21,664 nucleotides of DNA, from positions 1-21,664 of the forward strand of contig JAPLSI010000029.1 of the NCBI GenBank assembly GCA_026398715.1. The letters run 5' to 3'. Within the stretch, counting starts at the first letter, position 1; every line of letters starts with the position of its first letter. Origin of the DNA: Gammaproteobacteria bacterium (lineage in GTDB: Bacteria > Pseudomonadota > Gammaproteobacteria > Xanthomonadales > Xanthomonadaceae). Shown one piece after another: positions 6,690-14,835 of the stretch. The notes beneath the pieces were generated by a model, which was not told where the DNA came from, did no database searches, and was given only the letters and a program-made list of their open reading frames with translations. A program made the position numbers and the translations under genes.

Positions 6690-7912
6690 GCGACTACCTG
6701 CTAGATGTCGAAAACCTCGGCAAGGTCTACCGCAGCTACTCGGCGGAATGGAAACGCGTGTTGCATTGGCTGGGCCTGCCGATGCATTCCGCCAGCGAGC
6801 ATTGGGCGTTGCGGCATGTTTCCTTCCGGATCGAGCGCGGCGAGGCCATCGGCATCGTCGGACAGAATGGCGCAGGAAAGAGCACCCTTCTGAAACTGGT
6901 TACCGGTACGGCACGGGCTAACGAGGGCAAGGTCACATGCGTCGGCCGCATCTCGGCGATCCTGGAACTGGGCATGGGCTTCGGACCGGACCTCACCGGT
7001 CGCGAGAATTGTCGCCATGCCGCCGGCCTGATGGGTCATTCCGAAGAACAGATTTCGCGCATGCTGCCCGAGATCGAGGCGTTTGCCGAAATCGGGGATT
7101 ACTTCGACCAGCCGGTTCGCACCTATTCAAGCGGCATGCAGATGCGCGTTGCCTTCGGCGTCGCCACGGCAGTGCGCCCCGACATCCTGATCGTGGATGA
7201 AGCGCTGGCGGTCGGCGATACCTACTTCCAGCACAAGAGCTTCGATCGCATCCGCAAGTTTCGCGAGCAGGGCACGACGCTGTTGATCGTGTCGCACGAC
7301 CGTTCCGCCGTGCAGCAGTTGTGCGACCGCGCGATCCTGCTCGACCAGGGCCGCCTGATCAAGGACGGCGGCGTCGAGGAAGTGATGGACTATTACAACG
7401 CGCTGATCGCGGAGCGCGAGAACCAGACCGTCACCGTCACGCGGCTCGAAGACGGCCGCGTGCAGACCGTGTCCGGCACGGGCGAGGCCAGCGTCGAGAC
7501 GGTCGGGCTGTACGACGCGCGGGGCGAGCCCGTGGAGTTCGTGAATGTCGGCCAGCCGGTCGAATTGCGCATCCGCGCGCGCGTGCACCGCGCCGTGCCC
7601 AGGCTGGTGCTGGGCTACATCATCCGCGACCGCCTGGGCCAGGCGATCTATGGCACCAATACCCATTACACCCGCCAGGCGCTGGAAGACGTGCCGGCAG
7701 GCGCCGTGGTGGATTACGTGATCCGTTTCCCGATGAATATCGGCGCAGGGACCTACTCTGTTTCCACTGCGCTGGTCAGCACCGAAACCCATCTGGAAAA
7801 CAACTACGAATGGCGTGACCTCGCGCTGTTGTTCACGGTGGCCAACCTGGACAAGCCATTTTTCGTGGGCACCGCCTGGGTCGAACCCAGCATCGAGCTG
7901 ACCGTGTCATGA
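6686..7912 (+). CDS. wzt: ABC polysaccharide export ATPase with C-terminal glycan-binding domain (Wzt-type)
   Basis: A 408-aa ATPase partner of Wzm. The nucleotide-binding domain has Walker A GQNGAGKST (59-67), the signature YSSGMQMR (147-154), Walker B ILIVDE (Asp171/Glu172) and switch His204 in IVSHD. After ~250 residues a beta-rich extension (~260-408) matches Wzt_C carbohydrate-binding domains, with ELRIRARVHRAVPRLVLGY and ending in AWVEPSIELTVS. In E. coli O8/O9a this domain binds the capped non-reducing end of the chain. The frame is open far upstream, but I chose GTG at 6686 because homology to Wzt starts there (SDYLLDVENLGKVY) and it overlaps the wzm stop. The stop overlaps the next ATG by 4 bp. 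Confidence 0.92.
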   Translation: MSDYLLDVENLGKVYRSYSAEWKRVLHWLGLPMHSASEHWALRHVSFRIERGEAIGIVGQNGAGKSTLLKLVTGTARANEGKVTCVGRISAILELGMGFGPDLTGRENCRHAAGLMGHSEEQISRMLPEIEAFAEIGDYFDQPVRTYSSGMQMRVAFGVATAVRPDILIVDEALAVGDTYFQHKSFDRIRKFREQGTTLLIVSHDRSAVQQLCDRAILLDQGRLIKDGGVEEVMDYYNALIAERENQTVTVTRLEDGRVQTVSGTGEASVETVGLYDARGEPVEFVNVGQPVELRIRARVHRAVPRLVLGYIIRDRLGQAIYGTNTHYTRQALEDVPAGAVVDYVIRFPMNIGAGTYSVSTALVSTETHLENNYEWRDLALLFTVANLDKPFFVGTAWVEPSIELTVS

Positions 7913-9402
7913 GCTTCGTCTCGTACGCCCAAAACTACGAAGACGTGATCCTGATGCGCGCGTTGCGCGGCGTGGCAGAGGGATTCTACATAGACGTGGG
8001 TGCCCAGCATCCGCGCAACGATTCGGTGACGAAGGCCTTCTACGACCTGGGCTGGCATGGAATCAACATCGAGCCCGTGGCGCATTGGCATCGCATGCTG
8101 GTCGAGCAACGGCCGCGCGACATCAACCTGTGCGTGGCGGCCGGGGCCGGGGAAGGAACGATCGATCTGTTCGAAGTCCAGGACAGCGGCTTGTCCACGA
8201 CCAGCGCCGAGTTCGCACGCCGACACCGCGATGCCGGGCTGCCGGTGCAGCCACCGCGCAGGGTGCCCGTGCGTCGCCTCGACACGATCTGCATCGAGCA
8301 TGGCGTGTCGCAGGTGCACTTCCTCAAGGTCGATGCCGAGGGCGCCGAGGCCGACGTGCTGGGCGGAATCGACTGGCGGGCTATCCGCCCGTGGGTGGTG
8401 CTGGTGGAGGCGACCGAGCCCAATTCGCGGACCAGCAACCACGCCGAGTGGGAGTCCCTGCTGACCGGGCACGATTATGACTTCGTCTACCAGGACGGAC
8501 TGAATCGGTTCTACCTGGCGCGGGAACACGCCGACCTGGCGCCCGCGTTCGCGGCACCGCCGAACGTGTTCGACGCCTTCGTGCGACGCGACCAGGTGGA
8601 CGAAGCAAACCGGTTGCTGGAACTCCTGCGTGAGTCCGACAGCTTGCTCAAGGACCGGGCCCGTCACATCGAGGAACTTGCCGGCCGTATCGGAGAACGC
8701 GATGCGCAGGTCGCAATCTTCCTCGAGGCCCATCGCCGGGACGTCGGCCAAATCGAAGCGCTTCATGCCGACCTGGTCCGCATGGCCGAAACGCATCGCC
8801 AGTCCAGCGAAGCCATGCAGGCCGAAATCGAGGCGCGCGAGCAACGCATCGTCGGCCTCGAGGCGGCGGGTGTCGCGCTGCGCGAACAGTTGCAGGGGAT
8901 GGGCCGCAGCCTCGAGCAGCGCGACCTTGCGAACGCGCGCCTGTCGCGCGACCTGATGGCTTCGCAGGCCGACCAGTTGGCATCCGAAGCGGCGAGGATG
9001 GCAACCCACGCAGTACGCCTGGCGGCCGAGGCGGAGACGGCCCAGGTTCGTCGCGCGCTGGACGCCGAACGCCAGGAATATGCGCGCGTGATGGCCAGCC
9101 GATCGTGGCGATTGACGGCGCCGCTTCGCGTCGTTGCCACCTCGATGCGCGAAACCGTCAACGCCCTCGAATCCGGGTCGCGCGCGCTCGCGCGGTTGCG
9201 CCCCGTACGCACCCTGGTGGCCGCGTTGCTGTCGCCTTTCCCCGGCTTGGCCCGGCGCGTGAAGCGGCGCCTGTACGGCGAGCCGACGCCGCTGCTGGCC
9301 GCCATGGAGGGCGCCGAGCCCGCGCCCTTGCCCCTGACCGAGGACGCTGAAGAAATCCTCGCACGATCGCCCGTTCCCCCGGTTGCCGGGCCACGCCGCT
9401 GA
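7909..9402 (+). CDS. FkbM-family methyltransferase with long C-terminal coiled coil
   Basis: A 497-aa protein. Residues 1-~230 are an FkbM-type SAM methyltransferase: MSFVSYAQNYEDVILMRAL, the SAM-binding FYIDVGAQHP (from ~26) and LKVDAEGAEADVLGG (Asp142). FkbM enzymes usually O-methylate sugars or natural products. Residues ~234-396 are strongly helical and heptad-like, rich in Ala, Glu, Arg and Gln with almost no Pro or Gly, so a coiled coil is likely. SWRLTAPLR (399-407) and a basic, partly hydrophobic tail follow. Placement directly after wzt (ATGA overlap) and before the tandem glycosyltransferase (TGATG overlap) suggests it modifies the exported glycan. A chain-capping and length-ruling role like WbdD is my inference; there is no kinase domain. 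Confidence 0.85.
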   Translation: MSFVSYAQNYEDVILMRALRGVAEGFYIDVGAQHPRNDSVTKAFYDLGWHGINIEPVAHWHRMLVEQRPRDINLCVAAGAGEGTIDLFEVQDSGLSTTSAEFARRHRDAGLPVQPPRRVPVRRLDTICIEHGVSQVHFLKVDAEGAEADVLGGIDWRAIRPWVVLVEATEPNSRTSNHAEWESLLTGHDYDFVYQDGLNRFYLAREHADLAPAFAAPPNVFDAFVRRDQVDEANRLLELLRESDSLLKDRARHIEELAGRIGERDAQVAIFLEAHRRDVGQIEALHADLVRMAETHRQSSEAMQAEIEAREQRIVGLEAAGVALREQLQGMGRSLEQRDLANARLSRDLMASQADQLASEAARMATHAVRLAAEAETAQVRRALDAERQEYARVMASRSWRLTAPLRVVATSMRETVNALESGSRALARLRPVRTLVAALLSPFPGLARRVKRRLYGEPTPLLAAMEGAEPAPLPLTEDAEEILARSPVPPVAGPRR

Positions 9403-12194
9403 TGCGAATCGTCCTGGACCTGCAGGCCTGCCAGGGACACGGCAACCGCGTGCGCGGGATTGGTCGCTATACCCGCTTGCTGGCGCAGTCCATGCTGCGG
9501 GAATCGCGCGGCCACGAATTCTGGATCGTGCTCAACGGTGGCATGCCCGAAGCGATCGACGAGATCCGCGGCGACTTCGACGGATTGCTGCCGCAGGACC
9601 GCATCGTGCTTTGGGACAACCCGTTCCCGGCGGCCGAGCTTCATCAGGTCGATCCCTGGCCTTGCCGGGTGGCGGAGGTGTTGCGCGAAGATTTCCTGGC
9701 GGCGCTGCAGCCCGATGTCATCCACGTGGCGTCGTTGTTCGAAGGCTGGAACGATCCTTCCGCGGCGTCCATCGGCCGCGGCAGCCTGCGCAAGGCGCCG
9801 ACTGCCGTGACGCTGTATGACCTGATCCCGCTGGCGATGCGCGAGGTCTACCTGAAGGACGGCCCGACCCGGCGCGCCTACCTGGGCAAGCTGGAGGACT
9901 TGCGGCGCGCCGACCTGTGCCTTGCGATTTCCGAGTTCACGCGTCGCCAAGCCGTTGAACTGCTCGGCATCGACGCCGGCAGCGTCGTCAACATTTCCGG
10001 TTCGGTGGATCCGGTTTTCCATCGCTTGCCTGTCGATCCGCGCAGGGCGGCGAGCATCGCTTCGCGCCACGGCCTGTGGCGGTCGTTCGTCATGTACACC
10101 GGTGGTTTCGACCACCGCAAGAATGTCGATGGACTGATTCGCGCCTATGCCGGTTTACCGGCGGACGTCCGCGCCAGCCGACAGTTGCTGATCGTCGGCA
10201 AGCCGCCCGGCGACGCGCATGGTGAACTGGCCGGCGTTGCGCATGAGGCGGGGCTGGCCGCCGACGAAGTGTGTTTTGCCGGTTACGTTTCCGATCCCGA
10301 CCTGGTCGCGTTGTACAACGCGTGCGAGCTGTATGTCTTTCCCTCGCTGATGGAAGGCTTCGGATTGCCCGCGCTCGAGGCCATGGCCTGCGGCGCGCCG
10401 GTCATCGGCGCCGACGCCAGCAGCTTGCCTGAGGTGATCGGCTATCCCGAGGCGATGTTCGAGGCAGGCTCCGACGAGGCGATGCGCGAGCGCATGTTGC
10501 AGGGCCTGGTGGACCCGGCATTCCGGACCCGCCTGCTCGAGCATTCCAGTGAAAGGTTCCGTCTGTTTTCGTGGGAAGCGACGGCGCGCACTGCACTGGA
10601 TGCACTGGAGGCGCTGGCCGTATCCGGTTCTACAACGACCGGGCAGGGGCCAGGCGAGGATCGCTGGCAAATGCTGGCGCGTCAGGCCGAGCGTTTGTCG
10701 GACCTGGCCCCTTGGGAAAACCTTCCGGACAATGCGCGACGTCGGCTCGCCGCCGCGCGCTCCGAGAACTTGCCGGTACCCAGGCCCCGGCAGTTGCTGG
10801 TGGATGTGTCCAACCTGAGCGGACACGACGCCGGCACCGGAATCCAGCGCGTGGTGCGAAACGTGCTGCGCGAGTTGTATCGCGCCGACACGCGTGGCCT
10901 GGACGTGGTGCCGGTGCGTTTCGACAGCGCGGGCCAACCCCGGCAGGCGCGGGAGTTTGCAGCGCGCTTTGCCGGCGGACAGCCCGATGGGGCGGACGAT
11001 CCACTGCTCGATGCGCGCCCGGGGGACATCTTCCTGGGCCTGGACCTTTCGGCGCACATCGTGCCCTGGTACTACGAGAGTTTCGACCGGATGCGGCGTC
11101 GCGGCGTCGCCATGCATTTCGTCGTTTACGACCTGATCCCGCTGCTCCGCCCCGATTGCATGGACCCGGCGGGCGTGCCGACGCTGCAGGCATGGTATCG
11201 GTCGATCGGGCAACTGGCCGATGGCCTGTGCTGCATTTCCCGCGCGGTTGCCGACGACCTGGCCAAATGGTGCGACCAGGCGCAGCCGGTACGGCATCGG
11301 CCCTTGAAGATCGGTCATTTCCACCTTGGCAGCGAACTCGACCCGGTGGCTGTCGAAGCCGATGCCGAGGCGGATCCGCAGTTCGACGCGATCACGACGG
11401 GTCGATGTTTCCTCATGGTCGGCACGATCGAACCGCGCAATGGCCACGGCCAGGCGCTGGATGCCTTCGAGCTGCTCTGGCAGGACGGCGTCGATGCCAG
11501 CCTGGCGATCGTCGGCAAGCCGGGCTGGTTGATGGAAGATTTGACCGCCCGACTGAAGCAACATCCCGAAGCAGGCCGCCGCCTGCACTGGTTCACCGAC
11601 ATCGACGACCGCGGACTTCGAGCGCTGTATGCCGGCAGCGTGGCGTTGATCGCGGCATCGGAAGCGGAAGGCTTCGGCCTGCCCATCGTCGAGGCGGCGG
11701 GCCATGGATTGCCGGTGATTGCGCGCGACCTGCCGGTGTTTCGCGAAGTGGCCGGCGAACATGCATTTTATTTTTCGGGCTTCGGCGCCGGCGAGCTGGC
11801 CGATGCCTTGCGCGCCTGGCTCGACCTTGCCGGCCGTGGGCTTGCGCCCGCATCACGCTCGATGCCTCGCCTGGACTGGAAGGGCAGCGCCGATGCACTC
11901 ATCCGGTGCGTCATCGACGGCGAGCACGATGTCTGTTGGCGTCCCTCGGGCAAGCGCCTGTTTCCGGCCACCGACCCGCGCCTGCTCCGGCAGGTGGGAC
12001 GCCTGTATCGGCAGCAGCTGCTGACCGATGAACGCAGCGGGTTCCTCACTTACGGTCCCTATGCGAATTTCGCAGCAGGCAGTTATCGGCTGCGCGCCCT
12101 CGGCAACTGGACGACGGATGCCGGCCCTGGCATCTGGATGGATGTCGTGTCCGACCAGGGCAGCTACCGCCTGGCGTCGACCTGCAGCTGTTGA
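9402..12194 (+). CDS. Tandem GT4-GT4 glycosyltransferase with C-terminal module, tail frameshifted
   Basis: A 930-aa protein with two complete GT-B/GT4 units. The first (1-~410) starts MRIVLDLQACQG with GIGRYTRLLAQSM and has E-x7-E motif EGFGLPALE (Glu318, Glu326). The second (~465-830) starts RQLLVDVSNLSG and has EGFGLPIVE (Glu756, Glu764). The second is paralogous to the 484-aa glycosyltransferase at 4324. From ~853 a third module begins (LFPATDPR, GFLTYGPY) that is also found at the end of the GT-C protein at 12363. The frame stops at 12192-12194 (SYRLASTCSC), while a clear continuation lies one frame away to 12307, so the tail is broken or misread. Two GT4 units in one protein recall WbdA, which makes two linkages of a repeat unit. 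The ATG overlaps the previous stop by one base. Confidence 0.88.
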   Translation: MRIVLDLQACQGHGNRVRGIGRYTRLLAQSMLRESRGHEFWIVLNGGMPEAIDEIRGDFDGLLPQDRIVLWDNPFPAAELHQVDPWPCRVAEVLREDFLAALQPDVIHVASLFEGWNDPSAASIGRGSLRKAPTAVTLYDLIPLAMREVYLKDGPTRRAYLGKLEDLRRADLCLAISEFTRRQAVELLGIDAGSVVNISGSVDPVFHRLPVDPRRAASIASRHGLWRSFVMYTGGFDHRKNVDGLIRAYAGLPADVRASRQLLIVGKPPGDAHGELAGVAHEAGLAADEVCFAGYVSDPDLVALYNACELYVFPSLMEGFGLPALEAMACGAPVIGADASSLPEVIGYPEAMFEAGSDEAMRERMLQGLVDPAFRTRLLEHSSERFRLFSWEATARTALDALEALAVSGSTTTGQGPGEDRWQMLARQAERLSDLAPWENLPDNARRRLAAARSENLPVPRPRQLLVDVSNLSGHDAGTGIQRVVRNVLRELYRADTRGLDVVPVRFDSAGQPRQAREFAARFAGGQPDGADDPLLDARPGDIFLGLDLSAHIVPWYYESFDRMRRRGVAMHFVVYDLIPLLRPDCMDPAGVPTLQAWYRSIGQLADGLCCISRAVADDLAKWCDQAQPVRHRPLKIGHFHLGSELDPVAVEADAEADPQFDAITTGRCFLMVGTIEPRNGHGQALDAFELLWQDGVDASLAIVGKPGWLMEDLTARLKQHPEAGRRLHWFTDIDDRGLRALYAGSVALIAASEAEGFGLPIVEAAGHGLPVIARDLPVFREVAGEHAFYFSGFGAGELADALRAWLDLAGRGLAPASRSMPRLDWKGSADALIRCVIDGEHDVCWRPSGKRLFPATDPRLLRQVGRLYRQQLLTDERSGFLTYGPYANFAAGSYRLRALGNWTTDAGPGIWMDVVSDQGSYRLASTCSC

Positions 12195-12307
12195 AGGACG
12201 TTGCCGACCTCGAGATCCGCCTGTGGGTATCGGCTGAAACCTGCTTGGCCCTGGATGGTTTCGAACTCGACATCCGGCGCGACGCCGGCCGCGATCAGGA
12301 CGACTAG
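12182..12307 (+). other. Out-of-frame continuation of the tandem glycosyltransferase tail
   Basis: Translated one frame back from the preceding gene, this stretch reads LQLLKDVADLEIRLWVSAET and then CLALDGFELDIRRDAGRDQDD, ending at TAG (12305-12307). It aligns with the last residues of the GT-C protein (IDDLEIRIAVDEGSRLEVSRFELERVR). It therefore looks like the real end of the shared C-terminal module rather than a separate gene. The join would make a protein of ~967 aa. Compared with the GT-C copy, about 15-20 residues are also missing at the break. Confidence 0.7.
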
Positions 12308-12362
12308 CGCAGCGGCCGGTCCGTTGCCATGTCCTATACTTCGCGAAACCGACCAGGGAAGC

Positions 12363-14816
12363 ATGCCAGTGCCCGCGTTGCCACCGGTGCCCGATCCAAC
12401 CGCGCGCGGATCGAACCTGTCCCAGGACGGAATGCTGGAGCGCCTCGTGGTGTTCCTGCTGTCGGCCAGCTTCGCCGGCGTCGCGCTTGCGGTCGCCGGT
12501 TTCTTCCTGGCGCCACTGGTGCTGGCGATCGCCGGATCGTGCACCTGGGCCTATCACGTGCTCGTGCCCGACACGCAATCGCAGGCGCCGACCGGGTCAC
12601 GCCTGCCGTACATCGTTCCCATCCTGCTGGTCGCCCTGTGTTTCAGGCTTGCGCCCTTCGACTACGTGATTGGCGGGCAGGACCAGGGCCTGTACACCAA
12701 CATCGCCGCCGAGCTCGTGCGCACGCACGACATCGCCGTGGTCGATCCGGAAATCCAGCGGCTCGCGGGTAGCACGGCCCTGGCCAATTATCGGCACGAC
12801 AACTACATCGATCCCTTCCTGCCCGGCGTGTACACCAGCACCGATGGGAAGGATGAGCTCACTTTCCAGTTCTACCACCTGTTCCCGGTCTGGCTGGCCT
12901 TGTTCGCGGGGCTGTTCGGCGCCTCCGCCGCGACCTACGGCCTGACATTCCTGTCGCTTGTTTCGATCATCTTCTTCCACAGGCTGGCGACGCAGTTGAC
13001 GGGAAATCCCCGACTGGGCGCGATCGCCGGCCTGTTGCTGGCGCTCAATCCGTTGCACGCGTTCTTCTCCCGGTTCCCGGTCACCGAAATTCCGACGCTG
13101 GCGTTTTCCCTGATCGGATTCACCCTGGTAGCCGTGTACTCCGGCTCGCGCCCGGAAGAACGCCGCGTGCGCTGGCTATGGCTTTCGGCCCTGTCCTTCG
13201 GCTGCCTGTTCCTGACCCGGATTTCGGGCTTCATGTACCTGCCGATCGTGTTCGCGTTGGGCACCATTCCCCTGGTGCTCGATGAAGACCGCGAACGGGC
13301 ACTGGGCCTGGCCCGATGGGCGCGGGCGACTGTCGCGCTGTACCTGGCGTCGGTGGCTTATGGACTGGTCTGGTCGCGTCCCTATTCCCTGACCATCTAC
13401 GATGACTCGTTCTCGCGGCTCGGTGGCCGCGACTGGCCGACGATCATGGCGGCGCTATTGGTGTTCGCCGCGCTGGTCTGGTCCAGCGCCTGGCTGCGTC
13501 CGGGCGGGTCGGTAGGCCGGATGCTGGCGTGGGGCGCATCGCGGCTTTCCCGCTGGATGGGCCTGGCGTTGCTGCTGGTGTTGGCCGCAGGCTGCTATCG
13601 GGTACATGACTTCGCCTTCAGCGACGCCTACGCGGGCGTCAGTCCTTTCAGCATGTTTCCCGGCACGGCCGGGCAGGGTTGGCCGAGCGTTGCCTACTCG
13701 AGCCTGGTGGCGGCGGCGATGTACCTGTGCCCGCTGCTGTTCGTGGCCTACCTTTGGCTGGCCCAGTTGCGCTGGAATGCGATCGGCAGCTTCTTCGTGT
13801 TCTTCGTGTTGTGCGTGACCGCGTATGTGGCGGTGCTCAACTGGTACATGCCCTACCAGCCGTATTACGGCCGCTACCTGGTCAGCGAACTGCTTCCCTA
13901 CTGCCTGCTGTTCGTGGTGTGCGGACTGGGATGGATCACCCACCCGGCCGGGCGCAGGTTGTTGTCGGCCTCGCTCGCGGTGGCGGGCCTGTACTTCTTC
14001 GTCCTGTCCGCCGGGCAAGTGGGCAAACTGGAGAACGAGTTCGCCCGCGACTCCATCGCCCGCCTCGCCAACGTGGCCGACGACGGCGACCTGATCTTGC
14101 TCGATGACGCCGGCAGCGAGAAATTCTCGCCGCGCGAAGTCAAGACCACGCTGGTCTATACCTTCCACCGCCACGTGGTCAGCATCAATCGCGATCGCTG
14201 GCTCGACGTGGGCTACCTGGACGGCCTGGACGCGGCCTACGACGATGTCTACCTCGTCACGCAGTCCACGGACGTGCCGTCCGGATTCGAACGCGTGGAT
14301 GCGTTGCGAATGCGCGCCATCGGCTTCGTTCGTTCCGCAGGTCCGCCGTGGCGAACGGCGCCGACGCTGGATGCAAACCTGCTGGTCTATCGACTGGCCC
14401 GTCCGGCCTACGGCATCGGAAGCCGCCAGGTCTTCATGCCGGCCACCGACCCACGCTTCCACACGCAGCAGGGGCTGATGGACGCCGGGCGGGGAGTGAT
14501 GGCCCAGGGCCGCGCAGGCTTCCTTGTGTTCGGGCCCTATGTCGCGTTGCCGCGCGGCCATTTCCAGGTTCGTATCTGGGGTCGCCAGCCGGCAACCGAT
14601 GCGGGCGAGGCCCGGCTGGAGGTCGCGTCGGCGAAAGGCACCCAGGTCATGGCCGCATCGAGTGCGCGCGCGACGTCCGCGGCCACGCCGTCAGTGATGG
14701 GAACACTCGAATTCGAGGTTCCCGACGCGGGTATCGACGATCTCGAGATCAGGATCGCCGTGGATGAAGGATCACGGCTCGAGGTGTCGCGATTCGAGTT
14801 GGAGCGGGTGCGCTAG
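12363..14816 (+). CDS. GT-C/GT39-like polytopic membrane glycosyltransferase with shared C-terminal module
   Basis: An 817-aa inner-membrane protein with roughly 13 hydrophobic segments up to ~residue 560. After the first helices comes FDYVIGGQDQGLYTNIAAEL with an acidic residue (Asp107). This is the position of the catalytic Asp in the first periplasmic loop of GT-C enzymes that use polyprenyl-phosphate sugars. FPVTEIPTLAF also fits GT39-like proteins. A soluble domain (~575-690) and a final module (~690-817, FMPATDPR, GFLVFGPYVALPRGHF, LEIRIAV, FELERVR) follow. The last module is shared with the tandem glycosyltransferase upstream. I chose ATG 12363 (AGGGA just upstream); ATG 12432 (AGGACGGA upstream) is an alternative, and the longer open frame from 12201 overlaps the previous gene's tail. 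The function is inferred from topology. Confidence 0.75.
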   Translation: MPVPALPPVPDPTARGSNLSQDGMLERLVVFLLSASFAGVALAVAGFFLAPLVLAIAGSCTWAYHVLVPDTQSQAPTGSRLPYIVPILLVALCFRLAPFDYVIGGQDQGLYTNIAAELVRTHDIAVVDPEIQRLAGSTALANYRHDNYIDPFLPGVYTSTDGKDELTFQFYHLFPVWLALFAGLFGASAATYGLTFLSLVSIIFFHRLATQLTGNPRLGAIAGLLLALNPLHAFFSRFPVTEIPTLAFSLIGFTLVAVYSGSRPEERRVRWLWLSALSFGCLFLTRISGFMYLPIVFALGTIPLVLDEDRERALGLARWARATVALYLASVAYGLVWSRPYSLTIYDDSFSRLGGRDWPTIMAALLVFAALVWSSAWLRPGGSVGRMLAWGASRLSRWMGLALLLVLAAGCYRVHDFAFSDAYAGVSPFSMFPGTAGQGWPSVAYSSLVAAAMYLCPLLFVAYLWLAQLRWNAIGSFFVFFVLCVTAYVAVLNWYMPYQPYYGRYLVSELLPYCLLFVVCGLGWITHPAGRRLLSASLAVAGLYFFVLSAGQVGKLENEFARDSIARLANVADDGDLILLDDAGSEKFSPREVKTTLVYTFHRHVVSINRDRWLDVGYLDGLDAAYDDVYLVTQSTDVPSGFERVDALRMRAIGFVRSAGPPWRTAPTLDANLLVYRLARPAYGIGSRQVFMPATDPRFHTQQGLMDAGRGVMAQGRAGFLVFGPYVALPRGHFQVRIWGRQPATDAGEARLEVASAKGTQVMAASSARATSAATPSVMGTLEFEVPDAGIDDLEIRIAVDEGSRLEVSRFELERVR

Positions 14817-14824
14817 GCACCCGC
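14804..14824. terminator. Hairpin between convergent genes
   Basis: GCGGGTGC (14804-14811) and GCACCCGC (14817-14824) form a perfect 8 bp stem with a 5 nt loop containing the TAG stop of the GT-C gene. The convergent minus-strand gene ends 11 bp further on. No T-tract follows on either strand, so any terminator activity would be weak or factor-dependent. Confidence 0.4.
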
Positions 14825-14835
14825 CATGCCGGTGA

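Noticed and set aside
8763..11762. Long minus-strand frames opposite the FkbM and tandem glycosyltransferase genes.
   Set aside because: Rich in His, Gln and Arg with no family motifs, and fully overlapping strongly supported plus-strand genes.
12180..12195. Programmed -1 ribosomal frameshift joining the tandem glycosyltransferase to its tail.
   Set aside because: No slippery heptamer or clear downstream stem is seen, and residues also seem to be missing, which favours deletion or sequence error.
12201..12362. Extended N-terminus for the GT-C-like protein from ATG 12201.
   Set aside because: The added residues are polar and unlike the family, and they overlap the out-of-frame tail of the previous gene.
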